A stretch of 64,000 bases of DNA from Pseudomonas salomonii. Its GTDB lineage: Bacteria > Pseudomonadota > Gammaproteobacteria > Pseudomonadales > Pseudomonadaceae. The notes beneath the pieces were generated by a model. That model saw nothing but the letters and a program-made list of their open reading frames with translations. It was not told the origin of the DNA and ran no database searches. Location of the stretch: positions 1 through 64,000 of the forward strand of contig NZ_FNOX01000008.1 in NCBI RefSeq assembly GCF_900107155.1. Direction: 5' to 3'. Positions 9,209-18,834 of the stretch are shown piece by piece (the first letter of the stretch is position 1; every line of letters begins with the position of its first letter). The position numbers and the translations under genes are program-made.

Positions 9209-10687
9209 TTACTGGGTGTCCAGCCGACCAACGAGTGAGATCTCGAAGTTGGCGCCCATGTACTTGAAGTGCGGGCGCACGGCCAACGACACCTGATACC
9301 AGCCTGGATTGCCCTCCACGTCCTGCACCACGACTTTTGCGGCGCGCAAGGGGCGACGGCTGCGTACATCGGACGAAGGGTTTTCCTGGTCGGCGATGTA
9401 CTGCTTGAGCCAGTCGTTCAGCTCGCGCTCCAGGTCCTGGCGTTCCTTCCAACTGCCGATCTGTTCGCGTTGCAGCACCTTGATGTAGTGGGCCAGGCGA
9501 TTGACGATAAACAGGTACGGCAACTGGGTGCCGAGCTTGTAGTTGGTCTGGGCTTCCTGGCCTTCGCGGGTCTTGGGGAAGTTCTTCGGTTTTTGCACCG
9601 AGTTGGCGGAGAAGAACGCGGCGTTGTCGCTGTCCTTGCGCATGGTCAGCGGGATAAACCCGGCTTCGGCCAGCTCGAATTCCTTGCGGTCGGAAATCAG
9701 CACTTCGGTCGGGATCTTGGCCTGCAATTGGCCGAGGGATTCATACAGGTGCACCGGCAGGTCATCCACCGCGCCGCCGGATTGCGGGCCGATGATGTTC
9801 GGGCACCAGCGGTAGCGGGCGAAGCTGTCGGTGATGCGCGAAGCCATCAGGAATGCCGTGTTGCCCCACAGGTAATTGTCGTGGTTGCCGTCGACGGTTT
9901 CGTCGTAGCCGAAGCTGCGCGTTGAGTTGTCGTCGGTGCTATAGGGCGGGCGCAGCAAAAAGCGCGGCAGGGTCAGGGCCAGGTGGCGGGCGTCTTCGGA
10001 TTCACGCAGGCTGCGCCATTTGGTGTGGCGTGGGCCTTCGAAAATGTCGCTGACCTCCTTGAGGTCGGGCAGGCCCTGGAAGCCTTCCAGGTTGAACAGT
10101 TCAGGCCCGGCCGCCGAGACAAACGGCGCATGGGACATGGCGCCGATGGAGGCTACATAACTGAGCAACTTGATGTCCGGCGAGCTGGGGCCAAAGGTGT
10201 AGTTGCCAACGATGGCGCCCACCGGTTCGCCGCCAAACTGGCCATAGCCGGCGGTGTAGACGTGTTTGTACAAGCCGCTGCGGGTGATGTCGCCGGCGTT
10301 GTCGAAGTCGTCCAGCAGCTCTTCTTTGGTGACGTGCAGCATTTCCAGCTTGATGTTTTCGCGAAAGTCCGTGCGATCCACCAGCAGCTTCAGCCCACGC
10401 CACGCCGATTCCAGTTGCTGGAACTGCGGCTGATGCAGGATCACGTCCATCTGCTTACCCAGGGCGCGGTCGATTTCAGCAATCATCTGGTCGACGCGGT
10501 GCTTGTTGACCGGCTGCTGGTGATCACCGCTTTGCAGGATCTCGCTGATGAACGCGGCCACCCCTTGACGGGCGACGGCGTAGCCTTCCTGGGACGGGCG
10601 AATGGTGGTGTTGGCCAGCAGTTGGTCGAGCAACGACAGCGGTTCTTCAGCCACCAATACTTGGGCGGCGGCGCTTTCCATAGGCAT
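9209..10687 (-). CDS. tssC: TssC large sheath subunit
   Basis: Large subunit of the contractile sheath, which pairs with TssB and would normally be disassembled by ClpV. At 492 residues from the ATG at 10687 the length fits the family. That start has GGAG seven bases upstream, whereas the longer reading begins with a TTG at 10717 that lacks a good site. Family segments seen are SAWRGLKLLVDRTDF, GEPVGAIVGNYTFGP, WRSLRESEDARHLALTLPRFLLR, YLWGNTAFLMASRI and the C-terminal handshake strand YQVSLAVRPHFKYMGANFE. It follows tssB by 31 bases. Confidence 0.96.
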   Translation of the reverse strand: MPMESAAAQVLVAEEPLSLLDQLLANTTIRPSQEGYAVARQGVAAFISEILQSGDHQQPVNKHRVDQMIAEIDRALGKQMDVILHQPQFQQLESAWRGLKLLVDRTDFRENIKLEMLHVTKEELLDDFDNAGDITRSGLYKHVYTAGYGQFGGEPVGAIVGNYTFGPSSPDIKLLSYVASIGAMSHAPFVSAAGPELFNLEGFQGLPDLKEVSDIFEGPRHTKWRSLRESEDARHLALTLPRFLLRPPYSTDDNSTRSFGYDETVDGNHDNYLWGNTAFLMASRITDSFARYRWCPNIIGPQSGGAVDDLPVHLYESLGQLQAKIPTEVLISDRKEFELAEAGFIPLTMRKDSDNAAFFSANSVQKPKNFPKTREGQEAQTNYKLGTQLPYLFIVNRLAHYIKVLQREQIGSWKERQDLERELNDWLKQYIADQENPSSDVRSRRPLRAAKVVVQDVEGNPGWYQVSLAVRPHFKYMGANFEISLVGRLDTQ

Positions 10688-10718
10688 GGGGAGTACTCCG
10701 TTGAGAAGGGCGTTCAAG

Positions 10719-11222
10719 TCAGTTGTTGGGCGCGTCTAGCACCAGGTTCAGTTCGCTGGCCAGGCGTTGACGGGCGGTTTCATCGGTCAGCAGGTTTTGC
10801 AGGTGTTTACGAAAGGCCGGAACATTGCCCATCGGGCCCTTGAGCGCAACTAAGGCTTCGCGCAGTTCCAGCAACTTGTTCAACTCCGGTACTTGGCGGA
10901 CGACCGCATCGGGGCCGAAGTCATTGATGTTTTTGAATTGAAGTTGCACGTTCAAGTCGGTGTCTTGGTCGTTGTTCAAAACAGACGGCACCGCCATGTC
11001 AAGAGCAACTTCGGCTTTGGTCAGTACGTCGTTGAAAGTGTCCTTGTCGATACGGACAGCTTGCCGGTCTTCCAAGACGATAAGTTCGCCGTGGCCTTTG
11101 AAATCACCAGTGATCAGCAACTTCAGAGGTAACTCAACTTCAGACTGTTGATCGCCTGTGGCCGGGACGTACTTGATGTTGATGCGTTCTCTTGGCGCGA
11201 CAGAACCGTGAGTTTTCGACAT
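10719..11222 (-). CDS. tssB: TssB small sheath subunit
   Basis: Small subunit of the contractile sheath (VipA/ImpB family), 167 residues. Recognised from the opening PRERINIKYVP, the LPLKLLITGDFKG segment, LQFKNINDFGPDAVVRQVPEL and the closing helix that ends LASELNLVL. It is the first gene of the leftward operon; its ATG at 11222 is preceded by AAGGAT. Its promoter must lie in the 335-base divergent gap that it shares with vasI. Confidence 0.96.
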   Translation of the reverse strand: MSKTHGSVAPRERINIKYVPATGDQQSEVELPLKLLITGDFKGHGELIVLEDRQAVRIDKDTFNDVLTKAEVALDMAVPSVLNNDQDTDLNVQLQFKNINDFGPDAVVRQVPELNKLLELREALVALKGPMGNVPAFRKHLQNLLTDETARQRLASELNLVLDAPNN

Positions 11223-11557
11223 GGGAAAAATCCTTTTCGTAAGGTCGGCGTATTAGAACCAGCTGTTACAAGGTTTGTCTTGTAGGACGATATGGACGCG
11301 ATTCGTGGGATTTGGATGTAGGAAAAAGCATTTCGAGAAGAGTTTCTAAAATTCCTACGCTCGCTATGGAGCTATCTGAAAGATGCCTCTTTTTATTCTC
11401 GATTTGGCAGTGTGTTGCGCGTCTTTTACTTGCCTATCCATTGAGGGCGGGTGACGCTTTGCAAGTTAATAAATTTAACTTTCGGTCTAGGCCACATTAG
11501 TTCGACAGTTGAAAAATATCCGGTTTGGATTCGACGAGGCATATTCAGGAGGCGTTG
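11223..11557. promoter_or_regulatory. Divergent T6SS intergenic region
   Basis: This 335-base, AT-richer gap separates the two T6SS operons and should hold both promoters. GTAGGAA at 11318-11324 and TTCCTAC at 11352-11358 form an inverted repeat with a 27-base centre, and GTAGGA also occurs at 11282-11287, so a regulator site is possible. TGGCAG at 11405 followed by TTGC resembles a -24/-12 promoter, but the spacing is one base short. No gene is seen here. Confidence 0.5.
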
Positions 11558-12220
11558 ATGCGCAACGGATGGCGAGGAGGGAAATGGGCGCTCTGCCTGA
11601 CGATTGTGGCGGTAATGGAGGCGCAGGCAGCGACCCAGGATTGCCCTGCCATCGTCTCGCCCTTGAAGCGCCTGGAATGCTTTGATCTCGCGGCCGGCAC
11701 GCCGATTCATCAGCCGCCTGCGCCGCCACGTGCCCTGGGTCGGGTGCTGCCGATTGTCGATCTGGTGCAGCGTAATGAGGCCAAGCGTCCACCCGAGGAT
11801 CAGCGTTTTCTGTTGTCGTCATTCCCGGAGCCGGACAACGACCAGCAACAGCGGCTGGTGATCTCGGCCCCAGCGTTGGGCGCGCTACCGCCTCGGCCTT
11901 ACCTTGCCATCAGTTGCGAATCGAAAATCTCGCGCCTGCAACTGGTGCTGGATGAGCCAGCCAAGCCCAACAAGATTCGCATCCAATTGTTCAAAGATGA
12001 ACGGCCGGTCTCCGAGGCCTATCAGTGGCAGGTGCTGGACGACGCGGGCCTGGTGGTCGATGCCGGACGCGGGCTACAGGCGATTGCCTTGTTGCGCAAC
12101 ATGGGTGGCGGCCAGCGTCTACGTCTGGAGAGCGACTATCCGCGGCTGCACGGCCTGGTCTTCGACGCTGAAGGGCTGGGTGAGCTGATCGAACAGGAGC
12201 GCCAAGTATGTCGCTGGTAA
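11558..12220 (+). CDS. VasI-family T6SS-associated periplasmic protein
   Basis: A 220-residue protein of the family of V. cholerae VasI (VCA0118), which accompanies T6SS loci but whose biochemical role is unsettled. It begins with an export signal (about residues 1-24, WALCLTIVAVMEAQA), followed by a small Cys-containing DCPAIVSPLKRLECFD motif that marks the family. The C-terminal half carries YLAISCESKISRLQLVLDEP and ends in VCRW. The ATG at 11558 has a perfect AGGAGG five bases upstream; earlier in-frame starts are weaker. It heads the rightward operon and overlaps tssA by 13 bases, matching the VCA0118-0119-0120 order. Confidence 0.85.
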   Translation: MRNGWRGGKWALCLTIVAVMEAQAATQDCPAIVSPLKRLECFDLAAGTPIHQPPAPPRALGRVLPIVDLVQRNEAKRPPEDQRFLLSSFPEPDNDQQQRLVISAPALGALPPRPYLAISCESKISRLQLVLDEPAKPNKIRIQLFKDERPVSEAYQWQVLDDAGLVVDAGRGLQAIALLRNMGGGQRLRLESDYPRLHGLVFDAEGLGELIEQERQVCRW

Positions 12221-13644
12221 TCGACGTGCCGGCGGACACCGTCAAGCTGCTGCTGACCCCCATCGACCCGGAGCAACCTGCCGGGCATTTCGATGTGGAG
12301 GATGAAACCTACCAGGCCATCGACCAGGAGATGGTCAAGCTCGGCGGCCTGCGTGAAGGCGATATCGACTGGCCGTATATCGACGAAGCCTCCCGCCAAT
12401 ACCTGGCGAGCCAGTGCAAGCACTGGCGCGTCGTCGCGCACCTGCAAGTGGTGTGGCTGCGCACCCGGCAATGGGCGCGCTGGGCCGATGCCCTGAGTTT
12501 GTTGGCTGGCATGGTCGAACTGTATTGGGACAGCGCTCATCCCAAGCCCGGTCCCACCGGCTATCTCAACAAACGCAAGCAAGTGCAGCGCCTGTTGGGC
12601 GACCTGGGTCAGGTGTTGCCGACCCTGGAGCGCAGCAGTTTTGAGCCGGCCTACCAAGCCGCGGCGGAACTGGCCCTGGCCAACCTGCAACGCTGTGTCG
12701 AAAGCGCCAAGCTCGACCCGGCCCCGTTGGACGCGTTGCAACGCCAGTTGGACAAATACAGCGAGCCGGTCGTTGCCACTGAGCCCGCCCGTGCGGCCAC
12801 CTCCGGCAGCGCGCTGGAGTCAGCCTTTTTCAACAGCCCCAAACCGCAAGCGCCGAGCAATGAGCGCGAACAGCGCCGCGCCGTGTTGAGCATGGCCGAG
12901 CAGATCAACCAGCAAGACCCCTACGACCCCACCGGCTACCAACTGCGCCGCTTTGGCCTGTGGTCGCATTTGCGTACTGCGCCGCTCATCACCCGCGACC
13001 GTCGCACCGAATTGACCGCTGTGCCCAAGGATATCGTCGATGGCTATCAGGACGCGCTGAACCACAACGCCATTGAGCCGAATCTGTTGCTGCGCCTCGA
13101 AAAAAGCGTCTGCGCCTCGCCGTACTGGCTGCGTGGCAGTTACCTGGCCGCCGAGGTCGCCTCGCGCCTGGCGATGGAAGAAGTGGCGGCCGCCATTCGC
13201 CAGACCTGCGAGCGGTTTGTCTGCCGTTTGCCGGCCTTGCTGGAATTGTGTTTCAGCGACGGCACACCGTTCGTGGATGCGCAAACCCAGGCATGGATCA
13301 CCGGCGCCGACCAGGCGCAAACCACCGGCAGCCCGGTGCAGGAATACGCCGGCTTGCGCGACGAACTGGCCAGCCAACTCAACACCGAAGGCGTGGAAGT
13401 GGTGCTGCTACGCCTGCAGGAACTGCACGCCACCCAAGACGCCCCGCGTCAGCGCAGCTACGCCACTGTGATTGCCGCCGACTTGCTGGCCTCGCGCGGC
13501 CTGTCGTGGCTAGCGGACGACCTGTACGCCAACGTTGCGCGACTGATGCGCGAGACCACGGCGCAGGGGTGGGAGCCGGAGTTGTACCGGAAAGTGGCGC
13601 AACCCATCGACGACAGTCATTTGATCAAAGCGGTTAAGGAGTAG
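12208..13644 (+). CDS. tssA: TssA-family protein (VasJ type)
   Basis: TssA proteins prime tube and sheath polymerisation or cap the distal end. This 478-residue protein has an ImpA_N domain in its first 130 residues, including GDIDWPYIDEASRQYL, WLRTRQWARWADALSLLAGMVELYWD and the KPGPTGYLNKRKQVQ block. A variable helical middle follows. The C-terminal VasJ-like domain (from about residue 230) includes QDPYDPTGYQLRRFGLWSHL and AVPKDIVDGYQDAL. It overlaps the vasI stop and is followed nine bases later by tssM, so the three form one transcription unit. Confidence 0.9.
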   Translation: MSLVIDVPADTVKLLLTPIDPEQPAGHFDVEDETYQAIDQEMVKLGGLREGDIDWPYIDEASRQYLASQCKHWRVVAHLQVVWLRTRQWARWADALSLLAGMVELYWDSAHPKPGPTGYLNKRKQVQRLLGDLGQVLPTLERSSFEPAYQAAAELALANLQRCVESAKLDPAPLDALQRQLDKYSEPVVATEPARAATSGSALESAFFNSPKPQAPSNEREQRRAVLSMAEQINQQDPYDPTGYQLRRFGLWSHLRTAPLITRDRRTELTAVPKDIVDGYQDALNHNAIEPNLLLRLEKSVCASPYWLRGSYLAAEVASRLAMEEVAAAIRQTCERFVCRLPALLELCFSDGTPFVDAQTQAWITGADQAQTTGSPVQEYAGLRDELASQLNTEGVEVVLLRLQELHATQDAPRQRSYATVIAADLLASRGLSWLADDLYANVARLMRETTAQGWEPELYRKVAQPIDDSHLIKAVKE

Positions 13645-13653
13645 GAGCGATTT

Positions 13654-16600
13654 ATGGGGATGGTCTGGGGTTACCTCAAACGCTGGGGCCTGCCGGTGCT
13701 GCGTCAGTTCAACCAGGCGGTGCCCTTACTGGTGCTGCTGGGCGTGGTGTTTTTGTTGATCGCCATCTGGTGGCTGGGCCCGCAGTGGGTCTGGCGCGAG
13801 CGTCAGCCGCTGGGTGAATTGGCGATGCGCGTGTCGGCCAGTGTCGTGGTGCTGGTGGTGCCGCTGCTGATCTGGGCGTGGCGGGTGCGCAATCGTTATC
13901 AGCGTTTGCAGGTTGAGCGCCAGCATGAGGCGGCGGTGCTGGCCGATCCCTGCTTGCCTTATATCGAGGGGCAGGAGCGAGCACTGGACCGCAGCCTGGG
14001 CAATTTGCTCAACAATATGGAGCGCCGCCGTTCGCTCTATCAGCTGCCGTGGTACCTGGTGCTCGGCGAGGAAAATGCCGGCAAGACCAGCCTGATCACG
14101 CGCTCCAACCAGAGCTTCGCCTTGTCCCATGTGACCAAGGCTGGGGTCAGGGCCCATCAGGAAGAGCAACTGGCCTATCCGGTGGACTGGTGGATCGGTG
14201 ACGAGGCGGTTTTGATTGATCCACCGGGTGAATTTCTCAGCCACCCGACTTCACCGGCTGAACACGTCGAGCAGCAGGGCAAGGTCAAACCGGTGTTACC
14301 CAGTGGCACCCATGCGCGCCTTTGGTCGCACCTGCTCGACTGGCTAACGCGCAACCGCAGCCGTCGCGCATTGAACGGCGTGGTGCTGGTGATCGATGTG
14401 CAAGCGTTGCTGGCGCAACGTCCGGAACAGCGCAAGGCCCACGCCAACCTGCTGCGCACCCGGCTGTTTGAACTGACGCGGCAGTTGGGCACGCGCTTAC
14501 CGGTGTACATAACGCTGAGCAAGTTCGACCTGCTGGAAGGCTTTGAAGAATTCTTCGCCCGGTTATCGCGCAGTGGCCGCGAAGACCTGCTGGGCTTCAC
14601 CTTCAGTCTGGACGCGGTGGATGATTTTGATGCCTGGCTGGCGGAGCTGACGCATCAATACCAAACCTTTGTTGACTGCCTGAGCGAGCAGATTTTCAAC
14701 AGCACCAGGGCGTCGCGCACATTGGATGAGTGTGATCGCTTGCAGGCGCTGATGCATCAGATGGCGGGCTTGCGCCCGGCCCTGTTCGGCTTCCTCAGTG
14801 AAATGCTCGGCAGCGATCGTTTCACCACGCCGGCGTTGGTGCGCGGGTTGTATTTTTCCTCGGTCTTGCAGCAAGGCACCCTGAGCAACGCCTTCGTCAA
14901 AGAAGCGGGGCAAGCCTATCAACTGCCGCCACCGCCACCCGAAGCCAAACCAGTCGGTGGCACGGCCATCTACTTTGCCCAGCAACTGTTCCAGCGCGTC
15001 ATCTACCCCGAAGCAGGTTTGGCGGGCGACAACATCAAGGTGGCCCGCAGCAAGCGGCGGTTGTTGATCGCCGGGTTCAGCGTCGCCTCCTTGGTCTGTT
15101 TGGTCGTCATCGGTACCTGGCAGTTTTATTTCAATATCAACCGCGACAAGGCGGCCAACGTATTGGCCAAGAGTCAGGAGTTCAGTGAGCGGGACATCGA
15201 CGCCAAGGTCGACCCCACCGGGCGCAACCTGTTGTTGCCCCTGGACCAGATCCGTGATGCGGTGCTGATTTACGGCGACTACCGTGAGGCTTGGCCGTTG
15301 CTATCGGATATGGGGTTGTACCAGGGGAGGGCGATTGGCCCTACCGTGGATGAGGCGTACCTGAATCTGCTGTCCAAACGTTTCCTGCCGGCGATTGCCA
15401 GCGGTGTATTGGATGCCATCAATACCGCGCCCGCCGGCAGCAATCAGCAACTGGCGGCCCTGCGCGTCTACCGCATGCTCGAAGAACGCCAAAACCGCCG
15501 CCCGGCCATCGTCGAAGAATGGGTCGCCAAGCAATGGCAGCGCGCCTATCCGGGCCAGGGCCAGCTGCAGGCCGACTTGATGGGCCACCTGGGCTACGCA
15601 CTGAAATATGCCGACGCCGACCTGCCGCACTACCGTGAACGCATTACTCAGGTACAGCAGCAATTGCGCCAGTTGCCCATGGCCGAACGGGTCTACATGA
15701 GCCTGAAACAGGATGCACTGGAGCGTTTACATCGTCCGTTGGACCTGCGCAACGAAGTGGGGCCGGCGTTCGATATCGTCTACCGCCCACTGAACACCGA
15801 TCAAGAGGGCAGCGGCCTGCAGTTGCCGCCGCTGCTCACCGCCAAGGGCTTCAAGGACTACTTTGAACCCGGCACTGAGGGCATCATCGAACTGGCGATG
15901 ATCGACCAGTGGGTGCTCGGCGAACGCCAACGCCTGGACTACTCAGCCGAAGACCGCAAAGTGCTGACCCAACGCATTCGCGCCCTGTACAGCGCCGACT
16001 ACGTGGACAGCTGGCGGCGGGCACTGAATCAGTTCGCGGTCACCGACTTTGACGACCTCAGTCACGGCGTGGCGGTACTGGAACAGGTCACCGGCCCGGC
16101 CGCACCGTTACGACGCTTGCTGGAAACCTTGCGTGACAACAGCGTGATTTACCCGGCCGTGCCCTTGGCTGAAGGGCAAGCGCCGCTCAAGCTGGACAAG
16201 GTTCCTGAGAGGCAACAACAGGCGGCAGGGATTCGGCGCGCATTTTCCAGTCTCTCAGAGCTGATCACCGCGCGAGGCGAGCAGCCGTCCTATTACGAAG
16301 AAACCCTGCGTTCGGTCAGCGCCGTCTATGACTACGCCAAGGCCGTGCACGACAACCCGGACCCCGGTAAAGCCGCCCTTAAAACCGTGCTCAACCGCTT
16401 CTCCCTGGGCGGCGCCGACCCCATCGCCAACTTGCAACGCGTCGCCGTGGGGCTGCCCGAGCCGTTGAATCAGCACGTCAAAAAACTCGCCGACCAGACC
16501 TCACAGGTACTGGTGATTGCCGCCTTGCGCGAACTGGAAAAACGTTGGGACAGTGAGATCTACAGCTTCTACCGCGACCGCCTGGCAGGCCGCTACCCGT

Positions 16601-17265
16601 TCAAGGCCAGCGGCGAGGACGCCTCGCTGGAAGACTTCGAAGCCTTCTTCGGCCCACAGGGGCGCCTGCAGCAGTTCCACGACCAGTACCTGAACGTGTT
16701 CCTCAAAGACAACCTCGACGCCCTGTACTCCGACAGCCTCGGCGGCTACCTGGTGCGCAGCGACGTGCTGGAACAACTGAAAAAGGTCGAACGCATCCGC
16801 GACACCTTCTTCAACCATCGTGGCCACCTGGCCGTGCAGCTCACCATCGAACCCCTGGCCCTGAGCGCCACCCGCCTGAGCAGCATGCTCAGCGTCGACG
16901 GCCAACTGATCCCCTACCAGCATGGCGCGCCGCAACGCACGGGGTTGGTGTGGCCCAACAGCCTAGGCAACACCAATGGCAGCCAACTGACCTTGGTACA
17001 CAGCACCGGCAACACCGCCAGCATGAGCTATCGCGGGCCGTGGTCGTTGTTTCGCCTGCTCAGTCGCGGGCATCTCAATGGCAGGACCGACACCAGCGTG
17101 GATCTGACCTTTTCAGTCGCTGATGGGTTGATGCGCTATCGGATTGGGGCGGAGAAGGCAAATAACCCGATTACTCAGCGCAGTTTTGAAGGGTTTGTGC
17201 TGCCGAGAACGCTGCTGGAAGAACGACGGAGCAAAAAGATCGCCGTCGACGTTACGCGACGCTGA
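13654..17265 (+). CDS. tssM: TssM (IcmF/VasK) inner-membrane ATPase-like component
   Basis: Core of the T6SS membrane complex, spanning the inner membrane and reaching TssJ in the periplasm. At 1203 residues it is full length. Two transmembrane helices lie at about 23-43 and 57-77, then a cytoplasmic GTPase-like domain with an intact Walker A (GEENAGKTS, 138-146), then a third helix at about 470-492. The large periplasmic part follows and ends in the TssJ-binding C-terminal domain (PWSLFRLLSRGHL, VDLTFSVADG, near 1125-1170). Because Walker A is intact, this belongs to the subset of TssM proteins that may bind nucleotide. AGGAG near the tssA stop serves as the ribosome site. Confidence 0.96.
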   Translation: MGMVWGYLKRWGLPVLRQFNQAVPLLVLLGVVFLLIAIWWLGPQWVWRERQPLGELAMRVSASVVVLVVPLLIWAWRVRNRYQRLQVERQHEAAVLADPCLPYIEGQERALDRSLGNLLNNMERRRSLYQLPWYLVLGEENAGKTSLITRSNQSFALSHVTKAGVRAHQEEQLAYPVDWWIGDEAVLIDPPGEFLSHPTSPAEHVEQQGKVKPVLPSGTHARLWSHLLDWLTRNRSRRALNGVVLVIDVQALLAQRPEQRKAHANLLRTRLFELTRQLGTRLPVYITLSKFDLLEGFEEFFARLSRSGREDLLGFTFSLDAVDDFDAWLAELTHQYQTFVDCLSEQIFNSTRASRTLDECDRLQALMHQMAGLRPALFGFLSEMLGSDRFTTPALVRGLYFSSVLQQGTLSNAFVKEAGQAYQLPPPPPEAKPVGGTAIYFAQQLFQRVIYPEAGLAGDNIKVARSKRRLLIAGFSVASLVCLVVIGTWQFYFNINRDKAANVLAKSQEFSERDIDAKVDPTGRNLLLPLDQIRDAVLIYGDYREAWPLLSDMGLYQGRAIGPTVDEAYLNLLSKRFLPAIASGVLDAINTAPAGSNQQLAALRVYRMLEERQNRRPAIVEEWVAKQWQRAYPGQGQLQADLMGHLGYALKYADADLPHYRERITQVQQQLRQLPMAERVYMSLKQDALERLHRPLDLRNEVGPAFDIVYRPLNTDQEGSGLQLPPLLTAKGFKDYFEPGTEGIIELAMIDQWVLGERQRLDYSAEDRKVLTQRIRALYSADYVDSWRRALNQFAVTDFDDLSHGVAVLEQVTGPAAPLRRLLETLRDNSVIYPAVPLAEGQAPLKLDKVPERQQQAAGIRRAFSSLSELITARGEQPSYYEETLRSVSAVYDYAKAVHDNPDPGKAALKTVLNRFSLGGADPIANLQRVAVGLPEPLNQHVKKLADQTSQVLVIAALRELEKRWDSEIYSFYRDRLAGRYPFKASGEDASLEDFEAFFGPQGRLQQFHDQYLNVFLKDNLDALYSDSLGGYLVRSDVLEQLKKVERIRDTFFNHRGHLAVQLTIEPLALSATRLSSMLSVDGQLIPYQHGAPQRTGLVWPNSLGNTNGSQLTLVHSTGNTASMSYRGPWSLFRLLSRGHLNGRTDTSVDLTFSVADGLMRYRIGAEKANNPITQRSFEGFVLPRTLLEERRSKKIAVDVTRR

Positions 17266-17328
17266 GCAATACCGCGAAAAACGGCCAGTGCTGAGATGAA
17301 TTAACGCCGAGTGGAATAGGACCTTTAC

Positions 17329-18651
17329 ATGGCAATCAGGCTACAAATGTTGACCGAAGACCCTAAAGAAATTGAGTTGATCGAACGTTATTGGGCCGTC
17401 GATAAGTTTGGGCAATACCTCGAAAAAGTGAGCGCCCTAGCGGGTCTTATTGAAATGGCTCAGGGCGTTACGCTGACCAGTTTCATACGGCAGCGTTGCA
17501 ACGCGTTCGATGAAAATCAGGTCTGCCCCAAATGCGCAGAATTGATCGAAATCAAAAATCGCTCACAGGCCAAGAAGGTACCCCAGCCATCCATCAAGCT
17601 CTGTACGTTGTGTCAGAAAGACCAGGATGACATTGCACTGGAAGCTAAAAGGTCGAAAGCTGCGGAGCTTGAGCGGCAGTTGGCAGAATACTCCCGCAAT
17701 CAGTCAACACGAACGGTGGACTACTCAGCGATTCCGGATGCTCATGTGCTGATGCTGTTGGCGTTAGACAGGGCCATTACGCCGAGACTGGCCAATGGCG
17801 GTTTCACAATAGGTGACTGCCGAGGACTCGCACCACTATATATCGGTGACTTTGTGCTGCAATTGCGCGAGGCTGGTCTGGTCCTTGATGACCCCTGCAA
17901 GGCCAGGCCGGGCACCTACTATTGGGAGGGCGATGAGATTTGGATGGTGAGGGATCAAGTGGTCTATCGTTTGGCAGCCGATGCTGAATCAAGAGGTGCA
18001 GACGAGGTTATCCGGAGCCTGTCGGATAGGGTGTACACAGACGGGGAAGGGATCTTCAATCTGTGGCTTGATTACTCAACTGCTGATGTTATGCGCTATC
18101 TGGGTATCCAATGTGCACTCTATAACCATGAACTAACTGAACAAGAGCTGGAGGAAATTAAAAGTACCCTGCGATCAGCACTTGAAACCTATAGTGTCTC
18201 GCAGCTCTGGTCGGTGGCCTGGAAGGTTGTCAGAGATGCCGCAAGTTTAGCTAATCGCGAGTACTACAACCGTCCAAAAGCGGCTGCGACCATTCCCGGG
18301 AAAATTCGGCGGAACCTAGAGAAGGTGCAGCGCGAGTCGATTGAGCTCAAGTCATGGAGCCGCCCGGACCAGCATCCTGCCGGAACATTGGGCATGGTAT
18401 TGGGTGAAATTCTGGGTGTTGACGAAAATACCTCAGGCCATATGGTCTCTTCCCTTGTTACCTGGCTCACCGGGCAAGGGTGTTCACCTAGTGTCGAAGC
18501 AGAGCTCGACGAACCGATACGGGAATTGATGACCATGGCGCTGGCCCACGACGTCAGTTCCTCAGTAATGCTGCGGTTTGCGGAGTTGATTCGTGCCGGC
18601 CATGACGTTGGTTTTGCCATTGAGGAAATTGGTGAGGCGCTTCGGTCGTAA
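17329..18651 (+). CDS. Uncharacterised protein with CxxC zinc-ribbon-like motif, upstream of terY triad
   Basis: I do not recognise this 440-residue protein. Cys66-x2-Cys69 and Cys92-x2-Cys95 form a plausible treble-clef or zinc-ribbon site. The stretch from 100 to 130 is charged and helical; the rest looks alpha-helical and soluble, with no signal peptide or membrane segment. The ATG at 17329 follows an AGGA site. It lies 63 bases after tssM on the same strand and 183 bases before the VWA gene. Its A/T-ending codon use resembles the next three genes and differs from tssM, so it probably arrived with them and works with the VWA/PP2C/kinase set. Being a T6SS accessory or effector is the alternative. 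Confidence 0.75.
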   Translation: MAIRLQMLTEDPKEIELIERYWAVDKFGQYLEKVSALAGLIEMAQGVTLTSFIRQRCNAFDENQVCPKCAELIEIKNRSQAKKVPQPSIKLCTLCQKDQDDIALEAKRSKAAELERQLAEYSRNQSTRTVDYSAIPDAHVLMLLALDRAITPRLANGGFTIGDCRGLAPLYIGDFVLQLREAGLVLDDPCKARPGTYYWEGDEIWMVRDQVVYRLAADAESRGADEVIRSLSDRVYTDGEGIFNLWLDYSTADVMRYLGIQCALYNHELTEQELEEIKSTLRSALETYSVSQLWSVAWKVVRDAASLANREYYNRPKAAATIPGKIRRNLEKVQRESIELKSWSRPDQHPAGTLGMVLGEILGVDENTSGHMVSSLVTWLTGQGCSPSVEAELDEPIRELMTMALAHDVSSSVMLRFAELIRAGHDVGFAIEEIGEALRS

Positions 18652-18834
18652 AGGTGGCGGGGCAACTTCAGAGGAAGAAGAGGCGGTTAGCAAGCCTGTC
18701 CATCACAGCATCTGGGTGGGGTGGGAGAGACGTGGCTGCTGAAGGCTGTCCCTATCATTTTGTGCGTTCTATGATCCGCAATGTTATCGTGCTATCACGT
18801 ATGACAGCTTCGTCAGGGACTGGAAGGGGACAAG

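Noticed and set aside
11405..11418. TGGCAG followed by TTGC in the divergent T6SS gap, like a sigma54 promoter
   Set aside because: Only nine bases separate GG and GC instead of ten, which normally abolishes sigma54 recognition, and no vasH activator is present.
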